Shown: positions 1-7,918, counted from the first letter of the stretch. The stretch is 37,043 nt of DNA from SZUA-254 sp031379665 (GCA_031379665.1 JANNFI010000104.1:1-37043), one strand, 5' to 3'. Numbers and translations are program-made. Notes: a model not told the origin generated them from the letters alone.

Positions 1-354
1 CTCGGCGTTATCATCGTTGGTATCGCCATTGCGGTCGGTATCTCAATGTTCAGCTCGGGCACGGTCCAGGCGAACAAAGATGCCATCATCAACGATCTGA
101 ATAACCTGGCCGCCAACGGCTACCAGTATCGCATTCGCCCGGCCACGATGGGCGGCGGCGGCGGCGGGTATACGGGTTATACGATCCCGGGCAAACTCGT
201 GACCAACGAGAACGCTTCGTACGCCGTCAGCGGCGTCTCGGCCACGGCGATGACCTTCACCGGTACGTCGGGGCAGGGTTACGGAACCGTCGTTGCGGTT
301 CTCGACAGCACGGGTAAGCTCGGAACGTTCAGCGGCACGCTGTACACGCAGTAA
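1..354 (+). CDS. Pilin-like protein, copy 1 (5' end outside window)
   Basis: The frame is open from the first base and ends at TAA 352-354, giving 117 visible residues. It starts inside a hydrophobic helix (LGVIIVGIAIAVGISMF), followed by a polar segment, a Gly-rich turn (MGGGGGGYTGY) and a beta-rich C-terminus ending GTLYTQ. It is clearly a paralogue of the gene at 488-865: both share the helix, KDAI.ND, GY.IP.KL..NENASY and GFGTVVAVLDS-type motifs in the same order. The single N-terminal helix with a small globular domain, next to pilC and pilB, suggests a filament subunit, perhaps the major pilin. This is inference; I do not recognise a named family. Its start lies outside the window, so whether it has a leader cannot be judged. 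A strong hairpin with a T-run follows at 378-433. Confidence 0.75.
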   Translation, partial: LGVIIVGIAIAVGISMFSSGTVQANKDAIINDLNNLAANGYQYRIRPATMGGGGGGYTGYTIPGKLVTNENASYAVSGVSATAMTFTGTSGQGYGTVVAVLDSTGKLGTFSGTLYTQ

Positions 355-377
355 GCCGTTCGAAGAACCAAACGTAT

Positions 378-433
378 GCATTGCCAGTAGCATGGGTGGG
401 TACACGTCATGTTATTGGCAATGCGCGTTTTTT
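378..433 (+). terminator. Intrinsic terminator between the two pilin-like genes
   Basis: GCATTGCCAGTAGCATG (378-394) pairs with CATGTTATTGGCAATGC (408-424) over 17 positions, two of them G-U, around a 13-nt loop. TTTTTT follows at 428-433. It would end or attenuate transcription after pilin copy 1, so copy 2 and the downstream genes would be made at a lower level or from their own promoter. Confidence 0.8.
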
Positions 434-487
434 AGGAACACTAATTAATGGAACTGGGCATAAAGTATCAATAAAACGAGATAGGCC

Positions 488-865
488 ATGGGCACTCAGC
501 AAATACTGCTTGTCGTACTCGGCATCCTGGTGGTGGGGATTGCAATTGCAGTGGGCATCGCGATGTTCGGGGCGACCCTGGCCGAATCGAACAAGGACGC
601 CATCGTCAACGATATGATGAACATCAGTCAGAGCGCCTACCGGTACAAATTGACGCCCGTTCCCTTCGGCGGGGGCGGAAGGACCTATTCGGGCTATGCG
701 ATACCGGAGAAGCTCGCCGACAACGAAAACGCAAGCTATATTGCGACGCCGTCCACGCAGAACTGCTCGTTCACCGCGACCTCGAAGCTGGGCTTCGGGA
801 CCGTGGTGGCCGTCCTGGACAGCATGGGGGTGCTTGGTACTTTCACGTACACCGGGGAGTGGTGA
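488..865 (+). CDS. Pilin-like protein, copy 2, without leader peptide
   Basis: This 125-residue protein starts MGTQQILLVV, with a hydrophobic helix at about residues 6-27, then a polar helix, a Gly-rich loop (FGGGGRTYSGY, about 60-70) and a beta-rich C-terminus. It is a tandem paralogue of the truncated gene at 1-354 and lies upstream of pilC and pilB, which suggests a filament subunit. The start is fixed: TAG at 482-484 is in frame two codons before ATG 488, so no prepilin leader can be encoded upstream. Counting the initiator Met as residue 1, position 5 is Gln where type IV pilins carry Glu5. No G/A-[FM]xxxE cleavage motif is present. The pilin assignment rests on architecture and context, not on recognised family sequence. 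Confidence 0.75.
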   Translation: MGTQQILLVVLGILVVGIAIAVGIAMFGATLAESNKDAIVNDMMNISQSAYRYKLTPVPFGGGGRTYSGYAIPEKLADNENASYIATPSTQNCSFTATSKLGFGTVVAVLDSMGVLGTFTYTGEW

Positions 866-925
866 TGCACGGCCGCACATCCAGTCCGAAACGGGCGCGA
901 GAAAGTGCCCCAAATCACAGGGCAA

Positions 926-954
926 TTGGATTTGAATGGTGATCGGGATATTTT
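926..954 (+). promoter_or_regulatory. Possible weak promoter upstream of pilC
   Basis: TTGGAT (926-931) and TATTTT (949-954) are separated by 17 bp in the 152-bp gap before pilC. The match to the -35 box is poor, so this is only a candidate. It would give pilC-pilB a promoter independent of the pilin genes. Confidence 0.25.
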
Positions 955-1017
955 CGGAACAGCAAATGCGAACTACGCAGCGTTTAAAGGGGATTAAAGA
1001 AAGAATGGAGCCTGTCT

Positions 1018-2370
1018 ATGCCTGAATTCAGAGTCGAGGGTCTCTCCACTGGAGGGAAACCGGTCCAGGGGATCATCGAGGCCGAAAACCTGAGGGTCGC
1101 CAAGCAGAAATCGGTTCTGATGGCGTCGCAAAGGAAATTTAAACTCATCCGCGTTCTTCCGCGGGCGACGTTCTTGTACCGCGTTCAGCGCGGGAACGAG
1201 AAGCCGGTCGCCGGCGAACAGAAGGCCTTCACGAAGGAAGAGGTGCAGGACGCCCTGTCGAAAATGGGTTTCCGCGTCCTCACCGTCAAGAAAAAGCTCG
1301 TCGACATCAAGATGAAGCCGCCGACGACAGAGATCGTCACCTTCGTCCGGGTGAGCGCCGACCTGATCCGGCAGAAGCTGCCGTATAACGAGATCCTCCA
1401 GCTGATGGTCAACGACATCGAAAACAAGACCCTCAGGGACGGTATCCGTGAGATCAATAACGAATTGAAGCAGGGGAAGGATTCCGAAAAGGTCTTCATC
1501 AAGCAGGAAAACGTCCTTGGCCGGTTCACGGCCCATATGCTCGGCCTGGCCTCAAAGAGCGGCAACATGGCCGAAATTTACGACAGCACCGCGAAGTTCC
1601 TCGAGCGCCAGGCGGAATTCAAGAAGAACCTCAAGAGCGCCCTCATTATGCCGATCGTGACGCTCATCGCGTTGTTCGGCGCGTGCATCTATTATGTGGG
1701 CTTCATCTTCCCCGGGATGGCCGAGATCTTCGTCCGACTGAAGGTGGACATGCGGCAGTTCCCGATGACCTACGCGACGCTCCAGTTCAGCGCCTTTCTG
1801 CAGGAGTATTTCGTCATCCTGCTGATTGCGTTCATCGTGCCCCTCGTGATTGCGGCGCGCTACTTCACCACCGAGAAGGGCCGGTTCGTGATGGACAAGT
1901 ACCTCTGGAGGATCCCGGTGATCGGTTCGCTGATGCACAAGACCTCGATCGAGATCTTCTGCCGCGTGTTTTACGCGCTCTACAGCGGCGCCGGCGAGAA
2001 CATCGACGTCATCAAGATGGCGGCCGAAGCGAGCGGCAACCGCTATATGGAGCACCAGGTCAAGACCGTGGCCATCCCGATGATGGTCGAGAAGGGCGCG
2101 GGTATCACCGAGGCGTTCGAGGCCTCCGGCGTTTTCACCAAGACGGCGTTATCCCGTCTCCACTCGGGGGCGGAGACGGGTACCGTCAAGCACACGGCGC
2201 TTCAGCTGGCCGAGTACTACGAGAAGGAAACGACGTATAAGATGCGTAACGCGATCGACTTCATCCAACTCTGGATCAGCTTGATCATCATGGTCGTGCT
2301 GACCGGGCTGACGCTCGTATCGTCGGAGACGGCGACGTTCCATCCCAATACCACGCCGGGACAGAACTGA
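1018..2370 (+). CDS. pilC: Type IV pilus inner-membrane platform protein PilC (GspF family)
   Basis: This 450-residue polytopic protein is the platform on which the assembly and retraction ATPases act. It has two T2SSF-type helical domains, at about residues 105-230 and 308-430, and hydrophobic segments at about 210-231, 263-281 and 414-435. The repeat hallmarks LASKSGNMAEIY (178-189) and LHSGAETGTV (381-390) are the usual family motifs near each membrane helix. A cytoplasmic N-terminal region of about 100 residues precedes the first domain. The ATG is preceded by GGAG at a suitable distance. pilB follows after 20 bp, so the platform and its ATPase are co-transcribed. The family is certain; pilus rather than type II secretion is preferred because of the PilT gene downstream. 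Confidence 0.93.
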   Translation: MPEFRVEGLSTGGKPVQGIIEAENLRVAKQKSVLMASQRKFKLIRVLPRATFLYRVQRGNEKPVAGEQKAFTKEEVQDALSKMGFRVLTVKKKLVDIKMKPPTTEIVTFVRVSADLIRQKLPYNEILQLMVNDIENKTLRDGIREINNELKQGKDSEKVFIKQENVLGRFTAHMLGLASKSGNMAEIYDSTAKFLERQAEFKKNLKSALIMPIVTLIALFGACIYYVGFIFPGMAEIFVRLKVDMRQFPMTYATLQFSAFLQEYFVILLIAFIVPLVIAARYFTTEKGRFVMDKYLWRIPVIGSLMHKTSIEIFCRVFYALYSGAGENIDVIKMAAEASGNRYMEHQVKTVAIPMMVEKGAGITEAFEASGVFTKTALSRLHSGAETGTVKHTALQLAEYYEKETTYKMRNAIDFIQLWISLIIMVVLTGLTLVSSETATFHPNTTPGQN

Positions 2371-2390
2371 TCGGCAGGGCGGAGGGCCCG

Positions 2391-4184
2391 ATGAAAAACG
2401 TCGATATCACCGACAAGATCGGTTATACCCTTCTCAAGAAGGGGATCATCGATTACGAGACGCTCGAGAAGTCCCTCGTCATTAAGGAGGGCGAGGACAA
2501 GAAAAACCGGCGCAACCTGGGCCAGATCCTCGTCCACGACTTCAAGGTGGACCACGACATCGTCTTCAAGGAAGTGGCAAACCTCTACGCGTTTCGCGAG
2601 GTTCACCTCGCCGACGAGATCCTCGACCAGGAACGCATCGATTTCATCAAGAAGTACGTCGATCGGCTGCCCGACCAGGTAAAGGACCTGGTCATCCAGC
2701 TCCGCGTGCTCCCCCTGCGGTTCGACGAAAAAAATCCCGACAAACTGATCATCATCGCCGCCGACCCGACAGACCGCGGCATCCCGCTCGTCGCGCGCGG
2801 GTTCGGGGTGAAGAAGTACGAGGTCTGTTACTGCCGCAACAAGGACATCCAGATCCTGCTCGAGAAGGCGGTCGTGCTGGAGAACGAGTTCCTGAAGATG
2901 CTGGCGAGCGCTGATGTTGACATTTCGTCTTCCGAGGACGAAATCGTCGTCGACGAGGAGGCGCTCGATTCCGAGATCAACAAGAGCGCGCTCGTCAACC
3001 TGATCGAGGGAGCGCTGGTCGAGTCGGTGCGCCAGGGCGCCAGCGACATTCACGTGATCGGCAAGGAGGGAAGGAAGACCGAATTCCTCTTCCGCGTCGA
3101 CGGCAACCTGAAGGTCTGGCACATCCAGGAAAACTCGATGCCCGAGGCGATCGCCGCGGTCATCAAGGACAGGTCAAAGAACGTCGACCGATTCGAGCGC
3201 GAGGCCTCGCAGGACGGATTCATCCAAAGGATGGTGGACGGCCACCAGATCCGGTTCCGCGTCTCGATCATGCCGATCGTCGGCACCGATTTCAAGCACA
3301 AGTTTGAGAGCATCGTCATCCGTGTGCTCGACGACCGGAAGGTCATCACCGACCTGAACAAGCTCGGCTTACAGGGCCCGGCGAGGGATTTCTTCTACAA
3401 GGCGATCTCGAAACCCCAGGGGATCATTATTTTGACGGGGCCGACGGGAAGCGGCAAGAGCACGACGCTGATCGCCGCGCTCCACCAGGTCATCGACCCC
3501 ACGGTCAACGTCCTGACCGTCGAGGAGCCGGTCGAATACATCATCAAGGGCGCGCGCCAGCTGAAGATCAGTGTGAAGATGGGCTTCGATCAGGCGATCC
3601 GCGGCATCCTTCGTCACGACCCTGACATCGTGCTCGTGGGCGAGATGCGCGACAAGGAGACCGCCGAGATCGCCATCAAACTCGCGAACACCGGCCACCT
3701 GACTTTTTCAACGCTTCATACCAACGACGCACCGAGCGCCGTGGCCCGTCTCTTCAAGATGGGCATCGAACAGTTCCTCATAGCGTACGCGATCAACATC
3801 GTCGTCGCCCAGCGACTGATCCGGACGCTCTGCCCGAAATGCAAGATCCCGTTCAAGCTCAGCGAGCGCGAGGAGGAGATCTACAGGAAGTTCGGGTTCA
3901 CCGACGAAATGATCCGCCGCGGCAATTTCCACAAGGCGAGCGACGGCTGCGACTCCTGCACAATGGGGTGGAAGGGGCGGGCGGCCATCCACGAAGCCCT
4001 CTATTTTACGCGCGAAATCAGGGAACTCATCGTCGCCTCAGGCAAGGATATCGACGAGGCCGCGATCCGGACGCAGGCCCAGAAAGACGGTATGTGGAGC
4101 CTGCGCCGCGCCGGGATGGAAAGGATGATCGAGGGTTCGACCTCGCTCGAGGAAATCATCGCCACCACGATGGACGAGGACTAA
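2391..4184 (+). CDS. pilB: Type IV pilus assembly ATPase PilB (GspE family)
   Basis: This 597-residue cytoplasmic hexameric ATPase is expected to power filament extension. An N-terminal MshEN/T2SSE_N-type domain (about 1-165) precedes the RecA-like core. The core has Walker A GPTGSGKSTT at 350-359 (Lys356), an Asp-box region EEPVEY, Walker B DPDIVLVGEMRD at about 410-421 and a His-box STLHTNDA. A tetracysteine zinc motif is complete: CPKC (C481, C484) and CDSC (C520, C523). That motif marks assembly ATPases rather than retraction ones. GGAGGG lies upstream of the ATG. Length and domain order are normal for PilB/GspE. Its partner platform PilC is the preceding gene. Confidence 0.95.
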   Translation: MKNVDITDKIGYTLLKKGIIDYETLEKSLVIKEGEDKKNRRNLGQILVHDFKVDHDIVFKEVANLYAFREVHLADEILDQERIDFIKKYVDRLPDQVKDLVIQLRVLPLRFDEKNPDKLIIIAADPTDRGIPLVARGFGVKKYEVCYCRNKDIQILLEKAVVLENEFLKMLASADVDISSSEDEIVVDEEALDSEINKSALVNLIEGALVESVRQGASDIHVIGKEGRKTEFLFRVDGNLKVWHIQENSMPEAIAAVIKDRSKNVDRFEREASQDGFIQRMVDGHQIRFRVSIMPIVGTDFKHKFESIVIRVLDDRKVITDLNKLGLQGPARDFFYKAISKPQGIIILTGPTGSGKSTTLIAALHQVIDPTVNVLTVEEPVEYIIKGARQLKISVKMGFDQAIRGILRHDPDIVLVGEMRDKETAEIAIKLANTGHLTFSTLHTNDAPSAVARLFKMGIEQFLIAYAINIVVAQRLIRTLCPKCKIPFKLSEREEEIYRKFGFTDEMIRRGNFHKASDGCDSCTMGWKGRAAIHEALYFTREIRELIVASGKDIDEAAIRTQAQKDGMWSLRRAGMERMIEGSTSLEEIIATTMDED

Positions 4185-4229
4185 GTCCCCGTCCGACCCC
4201 TGGCAGGAGGTTGCATCCGCCGGGGACTT
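4183..4229 (+). terminator. Inverted repeat after pilB, possible weak terminator
   Basis: AAGTCCCCG (4183-4191) and CGGGGACTT (4221-4229) form a perfect 9-bp inverted repeat around a 29-nt loop, overlapping the pilB stop and followed by CCCTTTTCG. The loop is long and the T-run short, so it may be a partial terminator or a processing site rather than a full stop. The rest of the 162-bp gap before the next gene holds nothing else I can support. Confidence 0.35.
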
Positions 4230-4346
4230 CCCTTTTCGTCATCCCCGACGACCCCGCGTCCAAAATCAGCCGCTATGACGCACCTCACATCGCTGTTGAA
4301 TACCGCCCACCATTCAGGTAGCTTAAAAAGAAAAAACGGGTAATGC

Positions 4347-4880
4347 ATGCATACTGGTCAAATGATGACGGTTTTGGGGGCCATCTGCCTTCTCTCTCTG
4401 GTGAGCCTCTCAATCAATACGATGATTATCGGAAAAACGACCACGATGCTTGAGGCGGAAGCCCAGCTGAATGCGGTTTCCATCGCCCAATCGATGATCG
4501 ACGAAATCATGACCCAGGCGTACGATGCCGCGACTGTCAACACGAAGGTCTACGACGATTCACTCTTTACCGGCGCCGGAAGCCTCGGATGCAGCGGGGG
4601 GGAATCGTCGACGGTGACCCAGCCCGATACCTACCCGTACAAGTCCGCTAACGGATATAACGACGTGGACGACTATCACCGGTACCGCAGGAACGTGATG
4701 ACCCCCAGGATGGGGCTCTTCGACGTTCGCGACTCGGTATGGTACGTTGTCGAGACGAACCCCGATCAGAAATCGAACACCCAGACATTCTTCAAGAATG
4801 TGACGGTGACCATTCGGCACCCGAATATGCCATTCCCGCTGAAAATGTCGGACGTGGCTGTATACAGACGTTATTTTTAA
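4347..4880 (+). CDS. PilV/GspI-like minor pilin without leader peptide
   Basis: This 177-residue protein has one N-terminal hydrophobic helix (about residues 6-28), then a helical stretch with LNAVSIAQSMIDEIM, which resembles the ALAQSLIEEL-type region after the helix in PilV/GspI minor pilins. The C-terminal part is polar and Tyr-rich and ends VYRRYF. TAA at 4341-4343 lies in frame two codons before ATG 4347, so the protein must begin MHTGQMMTVL with no leader. As in the pilin at 488, position 5 is Gln. A second ATG at 4343 is out of frame. It is followed 9 bp later by a PilW-like gene and then a PilX-like gene, the usual V-W-X minor pilin order. Function is inferred from architecture, short motif and order. 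Confidence 0.7.
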   Translation: MHTGQMMTVLGAICLLSLVSLSINTMIIGKTTTMLEAEAQLNAVSIAQSMIDEIMTQAYDAATVNTKVYDDSLFTGAGSLGCSGGESSTVTQPDTYPYKSANGYNDVDDYHRYRRNVMTPRMGLFDVRDSVWYVVETNPDQKSNTQTFFKNVTVTIRHPNMPFPLKMSDVAVYRRYF

Positions 4881-4889
4881 GGGACGACT

Positions 4890-5453
4890 ATGTCAGTGAT
4901 GCTCGATGTCATCGGCGCTGCGCTCCTCGTCGGAATGCTCATGCTCACGATCCTCAACGTGAATGTGAACATGACGCTGGAAACGTTCAAGAGCGCGAGC
5001 GAATTCCACACGCAGACAGAACTGATCCAGCTCGCGAGGATCATCGAGTTCGACCTCTATAAGATGGGGTATGGGGTGGCGAAGCCGTGCATCGTTTCGG
5101 CCGACACGTCGCACCTGAAATTCCGCGCAAACCTGCAGGACGTCGCCGGCAACCGGGACAGCGTGGAATACGTCCTCGGAACCCCCGTGACGACGTCGGA
5201 AAACCCGAGGGACAAGCACCTCTTGCGGGTGGAAAACGTCACACACGTCTCAATATCCTACAGCGTGACACGGATGGTCCTGACCTATTACAACTCGCGG
5301 GATTCGGTCATTCCCACCCCGGTCACGGGCTTCATGCTCGATAGCATCCGTTCCGTCAAGGTGTTCCTCTCCCTGGAGAGCCCGGCCCAGTACGATTCCT
5401 CCTATGCCGGGGCGTTCTACGAAAAAATCATCTATCCTCGAAACCTACAGTAG
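4890..5453 (+). CDS. PilW/GspJ-like minor pilin without leader peptide
   Basis: This 187-residue protein has an N-terminal hydrophobic helix (about residues 7-27). It is followed by a helix ending in ELIQLARIIEFDLYKMGYGV, which matches the pattern of PilW/GspJ proteins, where the post-helix segment runs into a D-L-x-x-x-G-Y motif. A beta-rich globular domain follows. GGGA precedes the ATG, and TAA at 4878-4880 (the previous gene's stop, same frame) lies four codons upstream, so no leader is possible. Position 5 is Leu and position 6 Asp. With its neighbours it would form the priming tip complex of the filament. The assignment is by motif and gene order and is moderately secure. Confidence 0.72.
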   Translation: MSVMLDVIGAALLVGMLMLTILNVNVNMTLETFKSASEFHTQTELIQLARIIEFDLYKMGYGVAKPCIVSADTSHLKFRANLQDVAGNRDSVEYVLGTPVTTSENPRDKHLLRVENVTHVSISYSVTRMVLTYYNSRDSVIPTPVTGFMLDSIRSVKVFLSLESPAQYDSSYAGAFYEKIIYPRNLQ

Positions 5454-5463
5454 GGGCTGAGCA

Positions 5464-6480
5464 ATGGGAAGAATGGCGATCATCATCGTTATCGGGTTGT
5501 CGCTCACGGTCGGGATCGTGGGGTACAGTCTGAATAGTGCGAAATCCGGCACGATCGAAAACGTGGCGGGGTTCGACAAATACACCATCTCGCGAAACAT
5601 CGCCCACACCGCGGTCAATATGGCCCTCAGGGCGCTCGACAGGAACGACTCCGTCTTTATCGCGTCGCGGGCGATGTCGATGAATATGATGGGCGGCAAC
5701 GCCGTCGTCAGCGTCTCCTTTCCGTTCGCGACGATCGACACGCTCGACCTCACCACCACGGCGACGTTTATGGACACGACCCGGGAGATGCGCCTGCGGC
5801 TCCACCGCCGGCCCGTGCCGTTCCCGGCCATCGGATCAGCGGTCGGCTTGAGGGTGCCAAACGTGAACTTCCAGATGAATGGTAATCCCGAAATCGACGG
5901 ACGCAACCATAGCATGGCGGGGGGATTGCTCGCGCCGAGCGCGAATGACAAACCGGGCATAGGATTCATCACCCCTGGGGATACCGCCGACGCCGCCCCG
6001 CATGCGAGTAAGATCAACGGGGTCCCGAAGGATGCCATCTACGACAGTACGATCGCCGATCCGTTTGCCTTCGTCGGGGAGTACATATCCGCGGCCGACC
6101 GCGTCTATACGACCGGTGTGTACGGATCCAATATGGTCTGGGGTTCTCCTACGACCCCCTGGATCGTCTTCGCCGACGGAAACGTGAAATTCAACGGTAC
6201 GGTGGATGGATGGGGGATTCTTGTGGTGCGGGGGACTCTAACCCTTGCCGGTAATTTCAAGTTCCGCGGCCTGGTGATCGCCTACCAGGATTATACCATC
6301 GACGTACAGTTCTCCACCGGTACCCCCGACGTCATCGGGGCGGTTCTTATGGCGGGTGGGGCTGGTGGATTGTACCAGATGAAGGGTAATAGCTCTGTCG
6401 TCTACAGTAAGGAGGCCCTCGATATGGCAATGTATATCAATAAATTACAAGTATATAGGGTACTTCGGTGGTACGAATGA
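5464..6480 (+). CDS. PilX/GspK-like minor pilin without leader peptide
   Basis: This 338-residue protein starts MGRMAIIIVIG, with a hydrophobic helix at about 4-22. It continues with SRNIAHTAVNMALRALDRND, similar to the AAEAGLE..L region of PilX/GspK proteins. The C-terminal third contains WGILVVRGTLTLAGNFKFRG, the type of beta-strand repeat found in many large PilX-type proteins (known-family resemblance, from memory). TGA at 5458-5460 lies in frame two codons before ATG 5464, so there is no leader. GGGG provides the ribosome binding site. It is the last gene of the first pilus unit and is followed by a strong terminator. PilX/GspK-like proteins normally complete the minor pilin tip complex. 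Confidence 0.72.
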   Translation: MGRMAIIIVIGLSLTVGIVGYSLNSAKSGTIENVAGFDKYTISRNIAHTAVNMALRALDRNDSVFIASRAMSMNMMGGNAVVSVSFPFATIDTLDLTTTATFMDTTREMRLRLHRRPVPFPAIGSAVGLRVPNVNFQMNGNPEIDGRNHSMAGGLLAPSANDKPGIGFITPGDTADAAPHASKINGVPKDAIYDSTIADPFAFVGEYISAADRVYTTGVYGSNMVWGSPTTPWIVFADGNVKFNGTVDGWGILVVRGTLTLAGNFKFRGLVIAYQDYTIDVQFSTGTPDVIGAVLMAGGAGGLYQMKGNSSVVYSKEALDMAMYINKLQVYRVLRWYE

Positions 6481-6505
6481 TCTGATAAATCGCCTGATCG
6501 ATATT

Positions 6506-6545
6506 AAATACCTTGAGAATTCGCAAATTTTCAAGGTATTTTTTT
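6506..6545 (+). terminator. Strong intrinsic terminator of the first pilus unit
   Basis: AAATACCTTGA (6506-6516) and TCAAGGTATTT (6531-6541) form a perfect 11-bp stem that can be extended inwards, closed by a short loop and running into a T-tract at 6539-6545. It sits 25 bp after the PilX-like gene. Confidence 0.88.
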
Positions 6546-6597
6546 GGCCTATTCGTGACCAGGATGTGATATAACACACTAAGTTAGCAGGTCGCTA

Positions 6598-6626
6598 TTG
6601 ACAACTCGTGAGGATTTATCTATATT
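6598..6626 (+). promoter_or_regulatory. Near-consensus sigma70-type promoter for the pilT-pilQ unit
   Basis: TTGACA (6598-6603) and TATATT (6621-6626) are separated by exactly 17 bp, in an AT-rich gap between a terminator and the pilT start. The predicted leader is about 60 nt. It separates expression of the motor/alignment/secretin genes from that of the pilin/platform genes. Confidence 0.65.
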
Positions 6627-6691
6627 TCCCCGCAATTTAATAGTCTAATATACGTCTTTAGTTAAAGTAGAATTTTAGATTAGGTAGATAA

Positions 6692-7918
6692 GTGGAAGAA
6701 GCCATATCGGTCATCCGACAAATTGTCGCGAATATTCCGGACACCTCACTGGGTGTAGAACGGCAGATGCTTATCGGAAACCTTTGTTCGCGTCAGTCAC
6801 CCGAAGAACGGACCGTTATTAAAAGCTTCTTTGACAGCTTTCTCTTGAAAATGTCCGGGATCGTCGCTTCTGACATCGATCTAGGCGGATATGGTAGCCA
6901 GGGCAAGATTTGGTTCAGGATCTATGGTACCAAGAAACCCGATCCCGATTTACCCACTTTTAGTTTTGATGAATGCAATGTGCTCATCCAGTCGGTTTTG
7001 ATGGAGAGGCAGAGACAGTTCCTCTATGAGAACAGAAACCTCGATTTCTCCTATACAATAACGGAGGGCGAGACGATGCTCAGGTTCAGGGCCGATTGTT
7101 ACTTCGACCTGGACCAGATCGCGCTCAATATGAGGGCGATCAACCAGACCATCCGGCCGTACAGCAGCTTTGGGTTCCACCCCGGCGTGACCCGAGTGGT
7201 GAGCCTCCAGCATACCAAGGAGGGCCTGACCCTGGTCACAGGTATCACCGGATCGGGAAAGAGCACGACCCTCGACGCTATTATAGACGCGAACAACCAT
7301 TCGGTGGACGCCCATTGTGTCATTATTGCGTCCCCAATCGAATATGTGCACAAATCGGACCGCTGCATCGTCCGCCACCGCGAGGTGGGCCGCGACGTGC
7401 TCTCGTTCAAGGACGGCGCCGTGCAGGCCCTCCGCCAGGACCCTGACATCATCGTCATCGGCGAGTTGCGCGATCCAGACACCATCCTGACGGCCCTCGA
7501 AATCACCGATTCGGGGCACAAAGTCTTTTCGACGCTCCATACCTCCTCGGCGGTGGAGAGCATCGACCGTATCATCGGTGAGGTGCCCCCGATCGAGCAG
7601 GAACGCGTCCGCAACCGGCTTGCTGACATCGTCCAGTGCGTCATCTCGCAGAAGCTCATCCCCAGCGTCGACCGCAAGCGGGTCCTCGCGAAGGAAGTGA
7701 TGCTCGCGACGCCGTCGGTCCGCGCCGCCATCAAGAACAACAACACGAGCGAAATCTACCAGATGATGTCGGAATCGGGCGAGCTCGGGATGACCACGAT
7801 GGAGCAGGACCTCAAGAGATTATACCTCGCGAAGAAGATCACGCTCGACACGGCGATGAGCTTCGCGAATAACAAGCGCAGGTTGCAGCAGATCCTGAAC
7901 CTGGTCGCGGCGGATTGA
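6692..7918 (+). CDS. pilT: Type IV pilus retraction ATPase PilT
   Basis: This 408-residue RecA-like ATPase is expected to depolymerise the filament. Walker A GITGSGKSTT is at 184-193 (Lys190). PIEYVHKS, REVGRDVLSF, a Walker B region ending GELRD and STLHTSSA follow in the PilT order. The C-terminus keeps the PilT arrangement around the AIRNLIRE motif (here SVRAAIKNN), followed by a GELGMTTMEQDL region. There is no tetracysteine zinc motif, unlike PilB. Two oddities are a longer N-terminal region than the usual PilT of about 345 residues, and IASPIE where PilT usually has IEDPIE. The start is GTG, with an in-frame TAA directly before it and AGG upstream. It leads the second pilus unit. Its presence argues for a dynamic pilus rather than a secretion pseudopilus. 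Confidence 0.88.
   Translation: MEEAISVIRQIVANIPDTSLGVERQMLIGNLCSRQSPEERTVIKSFFDSFLLKMSGIVASDIDLGGYGSQGKIWFRIYGTKKPDPDLPTFSFDECNVLIQSVLMERQRQFLYENRNLDFSYTITEGETMLRFRADCYFDLDQIALNMRAINQTIRPYSSFGFHPGVTRVVSLQHTKEGLTLVTGITGSGKSTTLDAIIDANNHSVDAHCVIIASPIEYVHKSDRCIVRHREVGRDVLSFKDGAVQALRQDPDIIVIGELRDPDTILTALEITDSGHKVFSTLHTSSAVESIDRIIGEVPPIEQERVRNRLADIVQCVISQKLIPSVDRKRVLAKEVMLATPSVRAAIKNNNTSEIYQMMSESGELGMTTMEQDLKRLYLAKKITLDTAMSFANNKRRLQQILNLVAAD

Noticed and set aside
440..487. A sigma54-type promoter before pilin copy 2
   Set aside because: A GG and a GC are present, but their spacing is eight and not ten bases, so the -24/-12 pattern fails.
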